This document shows, one piece after another, positions 42,362-52,464 of a stretch of DNA of 64,000 nucleotides (within the stretch, counting starts at the first letter, position 1; every line of letters starts with the position of its first letter). The DNA is taken from positions 58,347,575-58,411,574 of the forward strand of contig JAKSZU010000016.1 in NCBI GenBank assembly GCA_026018925.1, read 5' to 3'. Made by a program: the position numbers and the translations under genes. The DNA comes from Tupaia tana (Eukaryota > Chordata > Mammalia > Scandentia > Tupaiidae). Under the pieces are notes generated by a model. It was not told the DNA's origin. It saw only the letters and a program-made list of their open reading frames with translations, and did no database searches.

Positions 42362-42459
42362 CTAAGCTTGCGGTAATTTCTTACAGGAAACTAATATGGG
42401 TATCTACTGGAGTACTAAGTTGTCACATCTATAAAGGAGACATAATAATCAAAATTGAT
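42362..42459 (-). repeat. Right arm of the 98-bp inverted repeat
   Basis: CTAAGCTTGCGGTAATTTCT through CAAAATTGAT, the complement of 41830-41927 with a single mismatch. Spacer between the arms is 434 bp. Confidence 0.95.
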
Positions 42460-42472
42460 ATTTAAAAATCAT

Positions 42473-42566
42473 GTATGTTTTTTCTCTATTTCTCCTCTCT
42501 CTTTCTCCCTCTCTCAGCTTCTCACACTTGTGGAGAAAAAAAATAAACTTAAAAAAAAAAGAACAG
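42473..42566 (+). mobile_element. SINE 3' fragment (type B-like)
   Basis: CT-rich block, GCTTCTCACACTTGTGGAGA, AAATAAACTTAAAAAAAAAA tail; no head. It separates the right arm from the remaining LTR sequence. Confidence 0.6.
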
Positions 42567-42835
42567 CATAGAATATTCATCTCTCTCTCATTTTCCATCC
42601 TTACATCCTTACGTTGGCATTACCCTGTCTCTCCTGGCTCCCTCTTATGCAGACTCTTATGATTATACTGTTCCTACCTGGATAATCCAGGATAATCTCC
42701 CCATTTCAAAATCCTTAATGTAATCACATCTGCAATATACCTTTTGCTATATAAAGTGACATGCTCACAGTTTCCAAGAATTAGGACATGGACTTGTTTA
42801 GGAGACATCTTTGCAGAGATATTCAGACTACCACA

Positions 42836-43820
42836 TTCACTAATTTCAATCTAAATTTTTTTTTCAAAAATATAATCTCAATCACATTTTGAGAATCAGG
42901 ACAGTCTGAAATGGGTTGTTTTGTTGCTGTGTGAAATATTTTCAAAAAGCGTTTTAAGTTTTAGGGTATTCCAAGATATAAGAGAAACTTAAGACAAAAA
43001 AACGGGGAAGAAAAGAGTTTTTTCAATCAAGAAGGTAAAAAGAAAGGCAAAATAATGAAAACATCACATAAGCCATGGTGGATCATAGATTCCTTCATTT
43101 ACAAAGTATTGAAAAACCACCTGAATTATACTAAATGCACTTAGAAATCATATAGTTCCAACTGACCTGATTTGACACAGACATACAGATTCATCATTCC
43201 GCCCTGAGCGAAGACAGGCTCAGGTCACACCTGCCTGGCTCAGTGCTCCTGCTGCTGAAAACCCAACTGGCTCACCAACCCCAAGACTCCAGCTGTAAAC
43301 AACAGAGGTGCCATCTTCCCAAGCAAAGCCAGACAGCCATCCATAGCTCCTGAAACCACTATTGCAACTCCACCAAGAGGCCAGGCAAGCACTGCCAACC
43401 TCATTTGTCAGGCCAAGAAAGGGCTCAAGGCAGAAAAGAGACTTGCCTAAAGCCTTACACTTATTGACTGCCAGAGGCAGAACTAGCCCAGAGAACATAC
43501 ATTTTCATTCACAAACTCTCCAGCAGTAAAATAATCCTCCAGTAAACTTTGTTGATCCTGCTAACTCCTTTCCTTTAACTCAGACTCTCTCATGATTCTA
43601 CAGTTCTCTAGAGTCTTCATTCCAAATCTTTCTTATCCTCTTCTACCTGAAGCCACTCTCTCTCAGACAATCCTTCCCCAAACTTAACTGAAAAATTCTA
43701 TCTAAATGCACTTGGTTTTCCTCTTCTCTAAGCACTGGTTCTTCCTCTTAGAAAATAAGCCTACCATCTAAACCAGATAGTTGTGAGAAGCTCAACTATA
43801 AGAGATTAAATCTTGGGGCC
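42836..43820. other. Unassigned; possible L2 in the second half
   Basis: 43555-43775 is pyrimidine-rich with L2-like wording (CTTTCTTATCCTCTTCTACC, CAGACAATCCTTCCCC). The 92-residue antisense frame at 43220-43498 shows no domain. Confidence 0.35.
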
Positions 43821-43821
43821 C

Positions 43822-44085
43822 AGGAGCCAGCAGGTGGTATGGTAGTTAAAGTGCTAGACTTCGACATAACCAACCACAGTTCGAGTTTCAGACCTGATGG
43901 GTTGAAAATCACACAGGGCATGTGTGTGTTCATGCCCAGAATCCCAGGAGTAGAATGGAAGAGAAGGGATTGTTATGTGGCCCTCCCCCTTAGGGGGTGA
44001 TTTCTCACTTTCCATTTCATTGTCTCTCTCTGTTTCTCTCCAGTGATATGCACCCTATGGTAAAACCCTTTAAAAAAAAAATAAA
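43822..44085 (+). mobile_element. SINE type A2
   Basis: GAGCCAGCAGGTGGTATGGT head, CAGTTCGAGTTTCAG box B, full body with CCCCCTTAGGGGG, TATGCACCCTATGGTAAAAC and an AAATAAAAATAAA tail. Confidence 0.92.
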
Positions 44086-44099
44086 AATAAAAACTTAGG

Positions 44100-44265
44100 G
44101 ACCAGAAATCAAACAGCCTGGGTCTGCAGTCTAGTTTTGCCTTATCGGCTGTGTGACCTCAGGCAATGGCTTAATCTCTCTGAGCTTCAGTGTTCTCATC
44201 TTGTAATGAGAATAATGACAGCAAACACCTGGCAGAGCAGTTGTAAAGACTGAGAGTGTGGCTGA
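44100..44265 (+). mobile_element. MIR remnant
   Basis: GAAATCAAACAGCCTGGGTC, GGCTGTGTGACCTCAGGCAA, CTTAATCTCTCTGAGCTTCA, TGTAATGAGAATAATGACAG: well-preserved MIR core. Confidence 0.9.
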
Positions 44266-44499
44266 GCACACAGTGAGATTCCTGAGCCTACAACCTAACC
44301 ACTTGACATTCAAGGATAGAGTTATCCTTGAGATCATCCTTCTCTTCCCTCTCTGCTGGCAAGGGTCTGGCCTCCCAGTAGCCTTGGCTATTGAGGCTCT
44401 CTCTGGCCTGCTCCAGTTCACTGAAGATACAGAGATCAAGATGACCTTCATGGAGCTTGGGCTGTATCACTTTCAAGGTAAGAAACCTTCAAACATTTA

Positions 44500-44806
44500 C
44501 CAAGTGTCTGTCTGATAAAGTTCCACCTCTTGGCCTGGTCCCCTAGGTCCCTGGACCTAAACAATCTTTTAATCCTTTCTCATGAGTCTGCTTCTTACCC
44601 TCCACTCTGATAAAAGCTGAGCAGCATCCAATGCCCAGCATACACCAAACTTTCTCATCCTAGAATTTCTTTTGTAGATCCCAGTCTTTCCCATCCTTCA
44701 AGGGCCAACTCAAGTGCCTTTTTGCTGGGAGCCTTCTCTAACCAACTACAGCATCCCCACACCAGGACATACTTTCTCTTCCTCGGACTGTCTTTAGTTT
44801 GTTTTC
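44500..44806 (+). mobile_element. L2 remnant
   Basis: CCATCCTTCAAGGGCCAACT, CAAGTGCCTTTTTGCTGGGA, GCCTTCTCTAACCAACTACA are L2 3' wording. The upstream part is less clear. Confidence 0.65.
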
Positions 44807-44807
44807 C

Positions 44808-44822
44808 ATTGATCTATGTATC

Positions 44823-44855
<33 letters not shown>

Positions 44856-46040
44856 CAGAACAATGCTGTTTTGATTACCACCAGTTTGTAATGTAGTTTG
44901 AAGTCAGGTAGTGAGATGCCACCTACTTTATTCTTTTTATATAGTATCACCTTGGTGATATGGGGTGTTTTATGATTCCAGACAAATTTTATGATTGATT
45001 TTTCTACTTTCATGAAGAATGTCATCAGCAATTTGATCAGAATCACAATAAATATGTAAATTATTTTGGGTAGAACTGACATTTTGATTATATTGATTCT
45101 TGCAATCCAAGAATAGCAGATGTCTTCCCATTTTTTGTATTATACTCAATTTCTTTTTTCAGTTTTTCATAATTTTCTTTGTAGAGGTTTTTTTAAAAAT
45201 GGGCAAATGAGCTAGATAGGTAACTCTCCAAGGAAGACTTATGAATGACCAAAAAGGATATGAAGAAATGCTCTAAGTCTCTTGTTCTAAGGGAAATGCA
45301 AATTAAAACCACAATGAGATACCATTTAACTTTAGTTAAAATGGTTAGGATCAAAAGAATAACGAACAACATGTGTTGGCAGGGCTGTGGTGAAAAGGGC
45401 GCCCTCGGATACTGCTGGTGGGAAAGTAAATCAGGGCGGCCTCTGTGAACACAAGAATATTAAGAATATCAAGGTTCCTCAAAAATGTGCAAAGAGAACT
45501 ACCATATGCCCCAGTAATCCCGCTCCTCAGTACTCAAAGAATAGAAAAATAGTCAGAAAGACATTTGCACACCCATGTTTCTTACAGCATTGTTCACAAT
45601 TGCCAAGACATGAAATCACCCTAAGTGTCCAAAACCTGATGACTGGCTTGAAAAAAGGTGACACATATACACCACGGAATATTACTCAGCCATAAGAAAC
45701 AATGAGGTCCCATTGTTTGATTCAAAGTAAATGAATACAGAGAACTTAAGGTTAAATGAAGTAAGCCAGACTTTGAAAGATACACACCCATATATCCCCA
45801 CTCAATATGTACTGAATGCCTGCACTTCATGGCAGAAATAGAAATATCTGACAATATGATAGTAGAGAGGATAAGTATAGATGCCAGAGACTCTAAGAGA
45901 GGGAAGTGGGTGGTAGAGAAGTGGGTGATACTGGGTGGGTAGGAGAAGGTGAATGGGGAAAAAGGGAAGACATATTTAACAAACAAAGGAATGTACATTT
46001 CTCTGTGAAAAAAAAAAAGTCCTATAATTTTTGTTTCATA
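44808..46040 (+). mobile_element. L1 with twin-priming-type 5' inversion
   Basis: 44808-45190 is antisense ORF2; the minus strand reads [20 protein letters not shown] then [13 protein letters not shown], conserved ORF2p wording. From about 45195 the sense strand gives KDMKKCSKSLVLREMQIKTT and CWQGCGEKG, the ORF2p C-terminal region, then the 3' UTR and an A run at 46009-46019. One inverted and one direct piece of the same element. Resembles primate-type L1. A pure T run (about 44824-44853) lies in the inverted part. Confidence 0.9.
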
Positions 46041-46052
46041 AAAATAAAAATT

Positions 46053-46325
46053 TGGGGGTCCAGATGATGGCATCATGGATATATCACTGAACTCCCACAT
46101 AGTAGACCATAGTTCAAGTCCCAGACCCTGAGGCTTGAAACTCAAGCCAGGAGCATGTGCATGTGTGCCCAAAATCTGGAGACGAGAATGAGGGAGAAGG
46201 GACTGTGGTGTGGTCATCCCCTCCAAGGGGTGATTTCTTGCTTTCTGTCTGCCTCTCTCTCTCTGTCTCTCTGGCAGGTGCACACACCCTATTGTAAAAA
46301 TCTCTCTAAAAATTAATAAATAAAA
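46053..46325 (+). mobile_element. SINE type A/A2
   Basis: GGTCCAGATGATGGCATCAT head, TAGTTCAAGTCCC box B, body, CTGTCTCTCTGGCAGGTGCA, (AAAT)n tail. It abuts the A-rich end of the L1. Confidence 0.9.
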
Positions 46326-46429
46326 ATAAAAAATGTTTAAATTAATATGGATTATGAGTGAGTCATAATTGATTCACTGATTGGTCAATAGTTAAGATTA
46401 TTCAGTACACTATAAAAGTTATTTTAGCT

Positions 46430-47110
46430 ATATAAGCCCTAATCCTTACCCTGAACTCCACACTTGATTATCCAATGGCCTATTCAAAATCTCCACCTGG
46501 ATATAAGATCTCAGAGTTCACAGGTCCAATACTGAGCTCCTGGACTTTCTCTGCTCTAAGTTAATATTCTCTCTCTTTTTTTTTTTTTTTTTTTTTTGGA
46601 GAGGTTTTTCGCTATAGGGCACATGTGCTCACCAGACAGACAGAGAGAGACATAGAGACAGAAAGTGAGAAATCACCCCCAGGGGGGATGGTCACGCCAC
46701 AATCCCTTCTCCTCCATTCTCCTCTCGGGATCTTAGGCACGCACACACACGCGCCCGGTGTGAGTTTTAAGCCACCGGGTCCGGGACGTGAACCACGGTC
46801 GACTACGTGGGAGTCCAGCAACATAGCCATTACGCTAACTGCTGGTTCCCTAAGTTAATCTTCTCTTCATCACGGCCCCAAATCATCACATCATCCCTGA
46901 CTCTTTCTTTTTCTCCTACTTCATATCACTCCATTAGCAAATCTTGAAAATCCTATAATCAAAATGGATCCAGAATCTGACCACTGCTTCCACCTCCATG
47001 GCCACACCCTCATCCTGGCCACCATAATCTCTCATCTGGATTGTTACAATAACCTCCACCCCACTCCTACCCTCCTTTTCCTGCTTATTATATTTTCTAT
47101 AATTCTTATT
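46430..47110 (+). mobile_element. L2 remnant split by a SINE
   Basis: CAGGTCCAATACTGAGCTCC then, past the SINE, CATCATCCCTGACTCTTTCT, CCATTAGCAAATCTTGAAAA, ATGGATCCAGAATCTGACCA, TAATCTCTCATCTGGATTGT are in the order of an L2-like ORF/3' stretch. Confidence 0.6.
46573..46850 (-). mobile_element. SINE type A, antisense, about 16-bp TSD
   Basis: T run, CGCTATAGGGCACATGTGCT, CACCCCCAGGGGGGATGG, GGACGTGAACCACGGTCGAC, head end GCTAACTGCTGGTTCCC. CTAAGTTAATATTCTC before and CTAAGTTAATCTTCTC after are the TSD. CpG-rich, therefore young. Confidence 0.96.
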
Positions 47111-47126
47111 ATCATATAATATACTA

Positions 47127-47256
47127 CAAGGGGACTTTGAAAATTTCATGGAAAAATGGAATTAAAGTACGAATTTATCTGGTACAAAAACATTTGAAAC
47201 CCAAGTATAGTGTTTTCATAATACGCAATTTCCATGGACTTTTGAAGACTCTTCTC
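47127..47256. mobile_element. Mariner-like MITE, copy 6
   Basis: After TA: CAAGGGGACTTTGAAAATTT, ATGGAAAAATGGAATTAAAG, AATTTATCTGGTACAAAAAC, CATAATACGCAATTTCCATG, GACTTTTGAAGACTC. Closest to an apparent consensus on the left; the right end has decayed. Confidence 0.82.
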
Positions 47257-47284
47257 ATGTCTCCTGCCCTGGAAGCAGAAGCTC

Positions 47285-47400
47285 AAAGAAAGCTAGAAAT
47301 TGTTTTCCTCATTGCTGCATCCTGGATCTTAGAACAATGCCTAAAACTCTCAGCACTTGACAAATATTTATAGAATGAATTAACAAATGAATGAATGGAA
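47285..47400 (+). mobile_element. L2 3' tail remnant
   Basis: CTTAGAACAATGCCTAAAAC, AGCACTTGACAAATATTTAT, AGAATGAATTAACAAATGAA: typical L2 3' end. Confidence 0.6.
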
Positions 47401-47429
47401 TTATGTGTTCGACTTATTTTTCTAACTCT

Positions 47430-47672
47430 ATGAAGGCCCAGCTGCAGTGGCACAGTTCGAAAATGCTGCTCTGCAAGGCTGGAAGTGAAATGGAAGATCA
47501 GGATTCGGTTCCCAGATTGACCTCTACGTGTCAAGCGTGCAGGCGCATGCCTATGATCCCAACTGGCTGGAAGGGCTGGGGGAGGAATGCAGCATGACAC
47601 TCTGTTGAAAGTGCTTCTCTCTCCCTCTCTCCCTCTTTCTCTCTCTCTAAATAGATGCATAATTTTTTCAAA
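47430..47672 (+). mobile_element. SINE type B
   Basis: GCCCAGCTGCAGTGGCACAG, AAATGCTCTGCAAGGCTGGA, GGATTCGGTTCCCAG box B, GATCCCAACTGGCTGGAAGG, CTCTGTTGAAAGTGCTTCTC, CT repeats, AATAGATGCATAATTTTTTC tail. Confidence 0.9.
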
Positions 47673-47684
47673 AAAAATTATCTG

Positions 47685-47950
47685 AAGTAAATATTTTTGT
47701 CTTATTTTTAAAAGTGGGGAAACTGAGGTTCAGAGAAAAATCAATGAGCTCTAGAAATCATGAGGGTCAAAGCTCCTGTATGCTGAGAACTACATTCCAT
47801 TTACCCTGCTCCACCTGGAATGAGTCCCTTGAGTAAACCCTGAGGAACAGGACCCAAGTCTGACCATTCTGACTTCCAGCATCTGGCATAGTACTTGGAC
47901 CTTGCAGGAGTGCAATGACACTTGTAGAATGAATGCAACATTTTAATCTT
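47685..47950. mobile_element. MIR antisense piece and L2 tail
   Basis: 47700-47745 (GTGGGGAAACTGAGGTTCAG) is antisense MIR. 47880-47945 (CATCTGGCATAGTACTTGGA ... GTAGAATGAATGCAA) looks like an L2 3' tail. Sequence between is unassigned. Confidence 0.55.
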
Positions 47951-48124
47951 TTCATTAAATTTCAATGAATAAACTGAGTTATTTATTTATTTCTCATCTA
48001 TTATCCCTATGGAACTACTACCTTAGTTTCCACAGTTTTCTTTTGTGAGGCAAGATGGGATCCCAAAATAACAATCCCCATTTTCTCAGGAGGTAAACTG
48101 AGGCTCAGTCCTTGTGCCACTGGA

Positions 48125-49110
48125 CTTCTGAGCACTACACAACACTGCCTGGCACACAAAACTGGTACACGGGAATCAGTACCCAGAACGCACAGAACCA
48201 GAGCTCAGAATACGCAGGAACCAGAGCTCACAACACACAGAAACTGGTATTCAAAACACACATGAACCAGAGCTCAGAACACATAGGAACCAGTACTCAG
48301 AACACATAGGAACCAGAGCTCAGAACATACAGGAACCAGAGCTCAGAACATACAGGAACCAGAGCTCTGAACACACAGGTACTAGAACTCAGAACACACA
48401 GGTACTAGAGCTCAGAATACACAGGAACATTTAGAAGAAAAATACGGAGGCAAAGTATTAATGGGACAAAGAAATGTGATATTATCTGTTGAAGCTGTTT
48501 TACAGTTTAATCAACCGTACTGGGGAGAAATGTCCACATATTGAAATGTTCACTTTGTAAGCTAATGTATGTATACAAGAAACTGAAATTTAAAAAACTA
48601 AAAGAAAAAGAATACACAGGAACCAGAGCTCAGAACACACAGGAGTCAGAGCTCAGAACACACAGGAACCTGAGCTCAGAACACACAGGGGTCGGAGCTC
48701 AGAACACACAGATACCAGAGCTCAGAACACACAGGAACCTGAGCTCAGAACACACAGGAAGCTGAGCTCAGAACACACAGGAACCTGAGCTCAGAACACA
48801 CAGATACCAGAGCTCAGAACACACAGATACCAGAGCTCAGAACACACAGGAAGCTGAGCTCAGAACACACAGGAACCTGAGCTCAGAACACACAGGAACC
48901 TGAGCTCAGAACACACAGATACCAGAGCTTAGAACACACAGATACCAGAGCTCAGAACACACAGGAACCTGAGCTCAGAACACACAGGAACCTGAGCTCA
49001 GAACACACAGGTACTAGAGCTCAGAACATACAGATACCAGAGCTCAGAACACACAGGAACCCATACTCAGAACAGCAGAAACAATGCTCAGAACATAATC
49101 GAATTGGTGC
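48125..49110 (+). repeat. 23-bp minisatellite, about 35 units, with insertion
   Basis: Unit GAACCTGAGCTCAGAACACA plus CAG, 23 bp (for example GAGCTC recurs every 23 bp from 48719). Most units carry a SacI-type GAGCTC. The left third is diverged; the right part (48610 on) is homogeneous with recurring variants GATACCAG, GAACCTG, GAAGCTG and GTACTAG. Interrupted at 48429-48608. Confidence 0.97.
48429..48608 (+). mobile_element. 180-bp retroposed insert in the minisatellite (L1-like 3' end)
   Basis: Non-repeat sequence ending AGCTAATGTATGTATACAAG, AAACTGAAATTTAAAAAACT and an A-rich terminus. AGAATACACAGGAAC on both sides (48414-48428, 48609-48623) is a 15-bp TSD; this AATACAC spelling is rare elsewhere in the array. 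Probably a 5'-truncated L1; family not certain. Confidence 0.7.
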
Positions 49111-50270
49111 TCACAACACACAGAGAGCCTTCTGAGTAACATTCTAACTCTTGCCCACGTCCCTGCAGAATCTTGCTATAAGCTTTTCTTGCTGGGTTTC
49201 CTTAGCCTGGCCATGAACAATATTGTAGCTTTCTTCTCTACAGAAACTGAGTTTGTTTGTTTGTTTGTTTGTTTGTGATATCAAACATGTGCATGGGGGA
49301 GGAAAAGAGGCAGGGGTCACCCTCAATAAGCACAATAGCCCTTCGCCAGCCCTCAGGCTTCTCAGGATCTTGAGCTCCCACATGCGTCCAGCATGTTCTC
49401 AGAGAATCCAAACCTTTGATTGGTCATGTGGCTTTCTGCACTACAACCCAATAGGCTACAAACTGCCACCTGGGCTGAGCCTCTATTGTTGTTCTGTTTT
49501 TTCAACTTAGAATTTGCTCAGGACTGGATCAAATTGGAAAGAATGCAAAGAGCAGGATTGTGAGCGTGTACTTGATTTGTTACCGCCTGGTAATTTGTTA
49601 TGGCCATGAAGGTACAACATGATGTATAGTCCCTGCCTGGATCTATCGTCTGCTGTCCCCACTCATCAGCCTCCCAAGTGACTTGCAGCCATCCCGAGTC
49701 ATTGTCTCTATGAAGACAAATGTGCTCTGCTGTGAGTGGGCAATGCTTTAGAACCAAAAAAACATATTATAATCAAAAATGATTATCAGAGGTTCTGAGG
49801 AAAACACTTGCTTTCTACAGGTTTTTTGCTGAGGAGACAGAATCTATTTATGAGCTTGTGGCAGTGATCTGTCCCACAAGCCAACCTGAAGCCATTAGCA
49901 CTTGCATCGATGTCTTATCTCAAATAAATATTCTTTACGGAGAGGTACACTAAAGAGATAAGTAAATTCCATGATTTCACAACTCGTGGGGACATTATTA
50001 GTATCACTTAGATGGCAGGGTTTATCACTTCTATACTTCAAGAACGATATTCCATCTTGAAGACTTCTGGCTCTACTCATTGGCAGTCCTGACCCTGACC
50101 ACACACAGCAGTTGGAGAAAGATGGCCTAGGTTCTTAAAACCTAGGTAGTCCCCTCATTTCCAGTACTCCTGCTCTTCAACCTCTGTCCTACAGTAGAAC
50201 CAATTTGTTTAGGGAAGGAGAATGGGACAAAAGAGGAGAGGAACTCTGTGGAGTAACAGTTAGTAACAAT
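49111..50270. other. Unassigned sequence with a (TTTG)n run
   Basis: (TTTG)n at 49251-49275. 49300-49480 has faint resemblance to an antisense SINE (CTCAGGATCTTGAGCTCC) but no head or tail can be shown. No gene recognised. Confidence 0.35.
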
Positions 50271-50271
50271 A

Positions 50272-50497
50272 ATAAGGCTGGCAGTGGTGATGCAGTGGTA
50301 ACATAATGCTCTGCAATGCTGGACTCATGTGGGAAGGTCACAACCCAGGGCCCCCTTATACATGTCAGGCCATGCATGTGCTGGAGATCCAAGCGGGCCT
50401 GAGGCTAGGGATGAGTTGCAGCTTAAAGACCCCATTAGGGATGTCTCTGTCTCTCTCTCACTCTCTCTCTCTACCCCCTTTATTTCATGGAAGAAAT
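50272..50497 (+). mobile_element. SINE type B, tail interrupted
   Basis: GGCTGGCAGTGGTGATGCAG, TAATGCTCTGCAATGCTGGA, CTGAGGCTAGGGATGAG, CT repeats, TTTCATGGAAGAAATA. It stops where an antisense SINE T run begins. Confidence 0.88.
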
Positions 50498-50786
50498 ATT
50501 TTTTTTTTTTTTAATTTTTGCTTTAGCGCGTGTGCTTGCCAGAGAGATAGAGGGAAAATAAGAAATCATCTCCCAGGGGGATGACCATGTTGCAGTCCTT
50601 TTTTGTCAAGTCTCCCCTTGGGACTTTTGGGCATGCACACGTGCACACACGCGTGCACACACACACACACACACACACACAAACTCAGAGTGATTTTTAA
50701 GCCTTGGGGTCCAGGACTCATACTATGGAGTTGGCCATTTGGGGTACAATACCTTAACCTCCATGCTACCTACTGACCCAATAAAA
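50498..50786 (-). mobile_element. SINE type A2, antisense, in the tail of a type B
   Basis: T run, TTTGCTTTAGCGCGTGTGC, CATCTCCCAGGGGGATGACC, a (CA)n at 50651-50682 in the body, GGACTCATACTATGG, head end. AATAAAATAAACTTTTTAAA following it resembles the displaced B tail. Confidence 0.85.
50651..50682. repeat. (CA)n microsatellite inside a SINE
   Basis: ACAC run within the alternating GTGCGTGCG region of the antisense SINE body. Confidence 0.92.
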
Positions 50787-50938
50787 TAAACTTTTTAAAA
50801 TGTAATTGTAAAAATGATGATAGTGATAATGATGAAGATGAAGCATAGCAGTGGAACAACCTATTGGATGTACCTAGCACAAAATAAATATAGTCACACA
50901 ACCATAGAATGACATTTCAGTCAAAGATAGACTGCATT

Positions 50939-51208
50939 GGGAACCAGCAGTTAGCATAATGGCTATGTCACTGAACTCCCACATAGTCAACCGCGGTTCG
51001 CGTCCCAGACCTGGTGGCTTAAAACTCCCACTGGGCGCGTGTGTGTGCGTGCCCAGGATCCCGAGAGGAGAATGGAGGAGAAGGGATTGCAGCGTGACCA
51101 TCCCCCCTGGGGGGTGATTTCTCACTTTCTGTCTCTCTGTCTCTCTCTGTCTGTCTGGCAAGCGCACGCGCCCTATAGCGAAAATCTCTCAAAAAAAAAA
51201 GAGAAAAT
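50939..51208 (+). mobile_element. SINE type A
   Basis: GGAACCAGCAGTTAGCATAA head, GCGGTTCGCGTCCCAG box B, CATCCCCCCTGGGGGGTGA, GCACGCGCCCTATAGCGAAA, A run. CpG-rich; no clear TSD. Confidence 0.94.
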
Positions 51209-51608
51209 ATTAACTTAGAGCAGAGAAAGCCCAGGAGCTCAGTGACTGTGGAGCACAGGCTGGACCACCTAGCCCAGGTGTTAGTAGGCTGTCCCAGCTA
51301 GGTTTGTGTATGCACACCCTCTGGTGTTAACACAGTAACAAAATAGCTTACAGACACATTTCTTAGAATGTATCCTTGTTAAGCCATAAGTGACCATACT
51401 CAATAAATGTGGGTCCCTCTCCTTCAATATCCCTGTATGCCCAGTGCAATAACAGCAGCAAAATTTTATTTTATGGTAAGTTCATATACTCCCAGCATAT
51501 CACAGTATGATGGCCAACGAGGTCTGAGAAATTTCAGGGATTCTGTGGAGAAGAGTCGGGGACAAGCACAAAAAGTGTGCTCTCAGCACCACTACCTTAT
51601 ACACAGAT

Positions 51609-51648
<40 letters not shown>

Positions 51649-51922
51649 GAAAACAATAACCAAATTTCAGATTCACAGGTATGACTGAGTTTTATTCTTT
51701 CATACTAAAACTTACTCTTCCTTTTCTAGTTTTGGCAAACCAACTTATTTTTCATTGGACAGAATGGGGAACTATCAAATAAATTCCACTGGACAGACTG
51801 GGGAAAGATCAAATAAATTCCCTATTTCTCCATACTCTTACTTCTCCCTCCCCATGTGCCAAGCAATGGTACTAATAGTTAGATATCACAGAACACTTTG
51901 CCAAATGCTGGACATCATGCTA
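51209..51922. other. Unassigned sequence with (CA)n
   Basis: (CA)n at 51609-51642. TCAAATAAATTCC occurs twice near 51775-51825, a short direct repeat. No gene recognised. Confidence 0.35.
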
Positions 51923-51924
51923 CA

Positions 51925-52065
51925 CGCTTTTCCCATGAACTGGGCATTAATACCATCCCATGTTACAGATGAGGACACTGAGATATGTAAATCCTTAAAA
52001 CTTGCCCAAAGGCCCAGAGATAACACATGACAGATCCAGGATTTGAACCAAGTTCAATCCTACTC
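51925..52065 (-). mobile_element. MIR remnant, antisense
   Basis: CCATGTTACAGATGAGGACA, CTGAGATATG, AACTTGCCCAAAGGCCCAGA, CCAGGATTTGAACCAAGTTC: antisense MIR core. Confidence 0.88.
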
Positions 52066-52464
52066 CAGGATCTCTAAAAGTCACCATTTCATAAACAAGA
52101 AGCCAATCTCCTTATTTGTGGCCAAATAGTTTCTTGGGAGCAGTCCAAATTATAAGCAGGTGACCTTTGATTTAACACAGTCTCTTTTGGGGTCTATTGA
52201 GCAGAAAAAATTACAGAGCATTCCTATGATATGCTAAAAAAGACATTCAAGTGACCAGGAGCCAAGGTGAACTCCTTTTAAAATCTAAGACAGTTAAATG
52301 GTTTAGATAAGTCTCTCACTCAAACAGTTTGAAAGAGAAGGCCACTGTCAATCAATAAACTGAATTAATTAGGCACAATTAAGTGACTTTTCTTTTTCTA
52401 ATTCAAAGAGTTCTTTCTGATAGAGTATGTTGGCTCTTCAGGATAACGAGGGAACTAAACATGG
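52066..52464. other. Unassigned sequence
   Basis: No repeat or exon recognised; AT-rich. Confidence 0.3.

Larger units (their letters stand above)
41888..42835. mobile_element. MLT1-type LTR fossil, rearranged
   Basis: Pieces of one LTR type in mixed order: antisense at about 41890-42000 (CATATTAGTTTCCTGTAAG), opposite orientation at about 42285-42395 (GGAAACTAATATGGG), and antisense again at about 42575-42835 (GGATAATCCAGGATAATCTC). The flip coincides with the inverted repeat. Ancient, broken, solo. Confidence 0.75.

Noticed and set aside
44822-45082. Active LINE ORF2 gene
   Set aside because: Only a short inverted fragment of ORF2 is present, in a 5'-truncated and rearranged copy.
45621-46283. 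220-residue antisense open frame, the longest in the window
   Set aside because: It is read antisense through an L1 3' UTR, an A-rich end and a type A/A2 SINE, and has no domain. It is chance read-through of repeats.
48125-49110. CRISPR-like regularly spaced repeat
   Set aside because: Units are head-to-tail with no unique spacers and the context is mammalian; it is a minisatellite.
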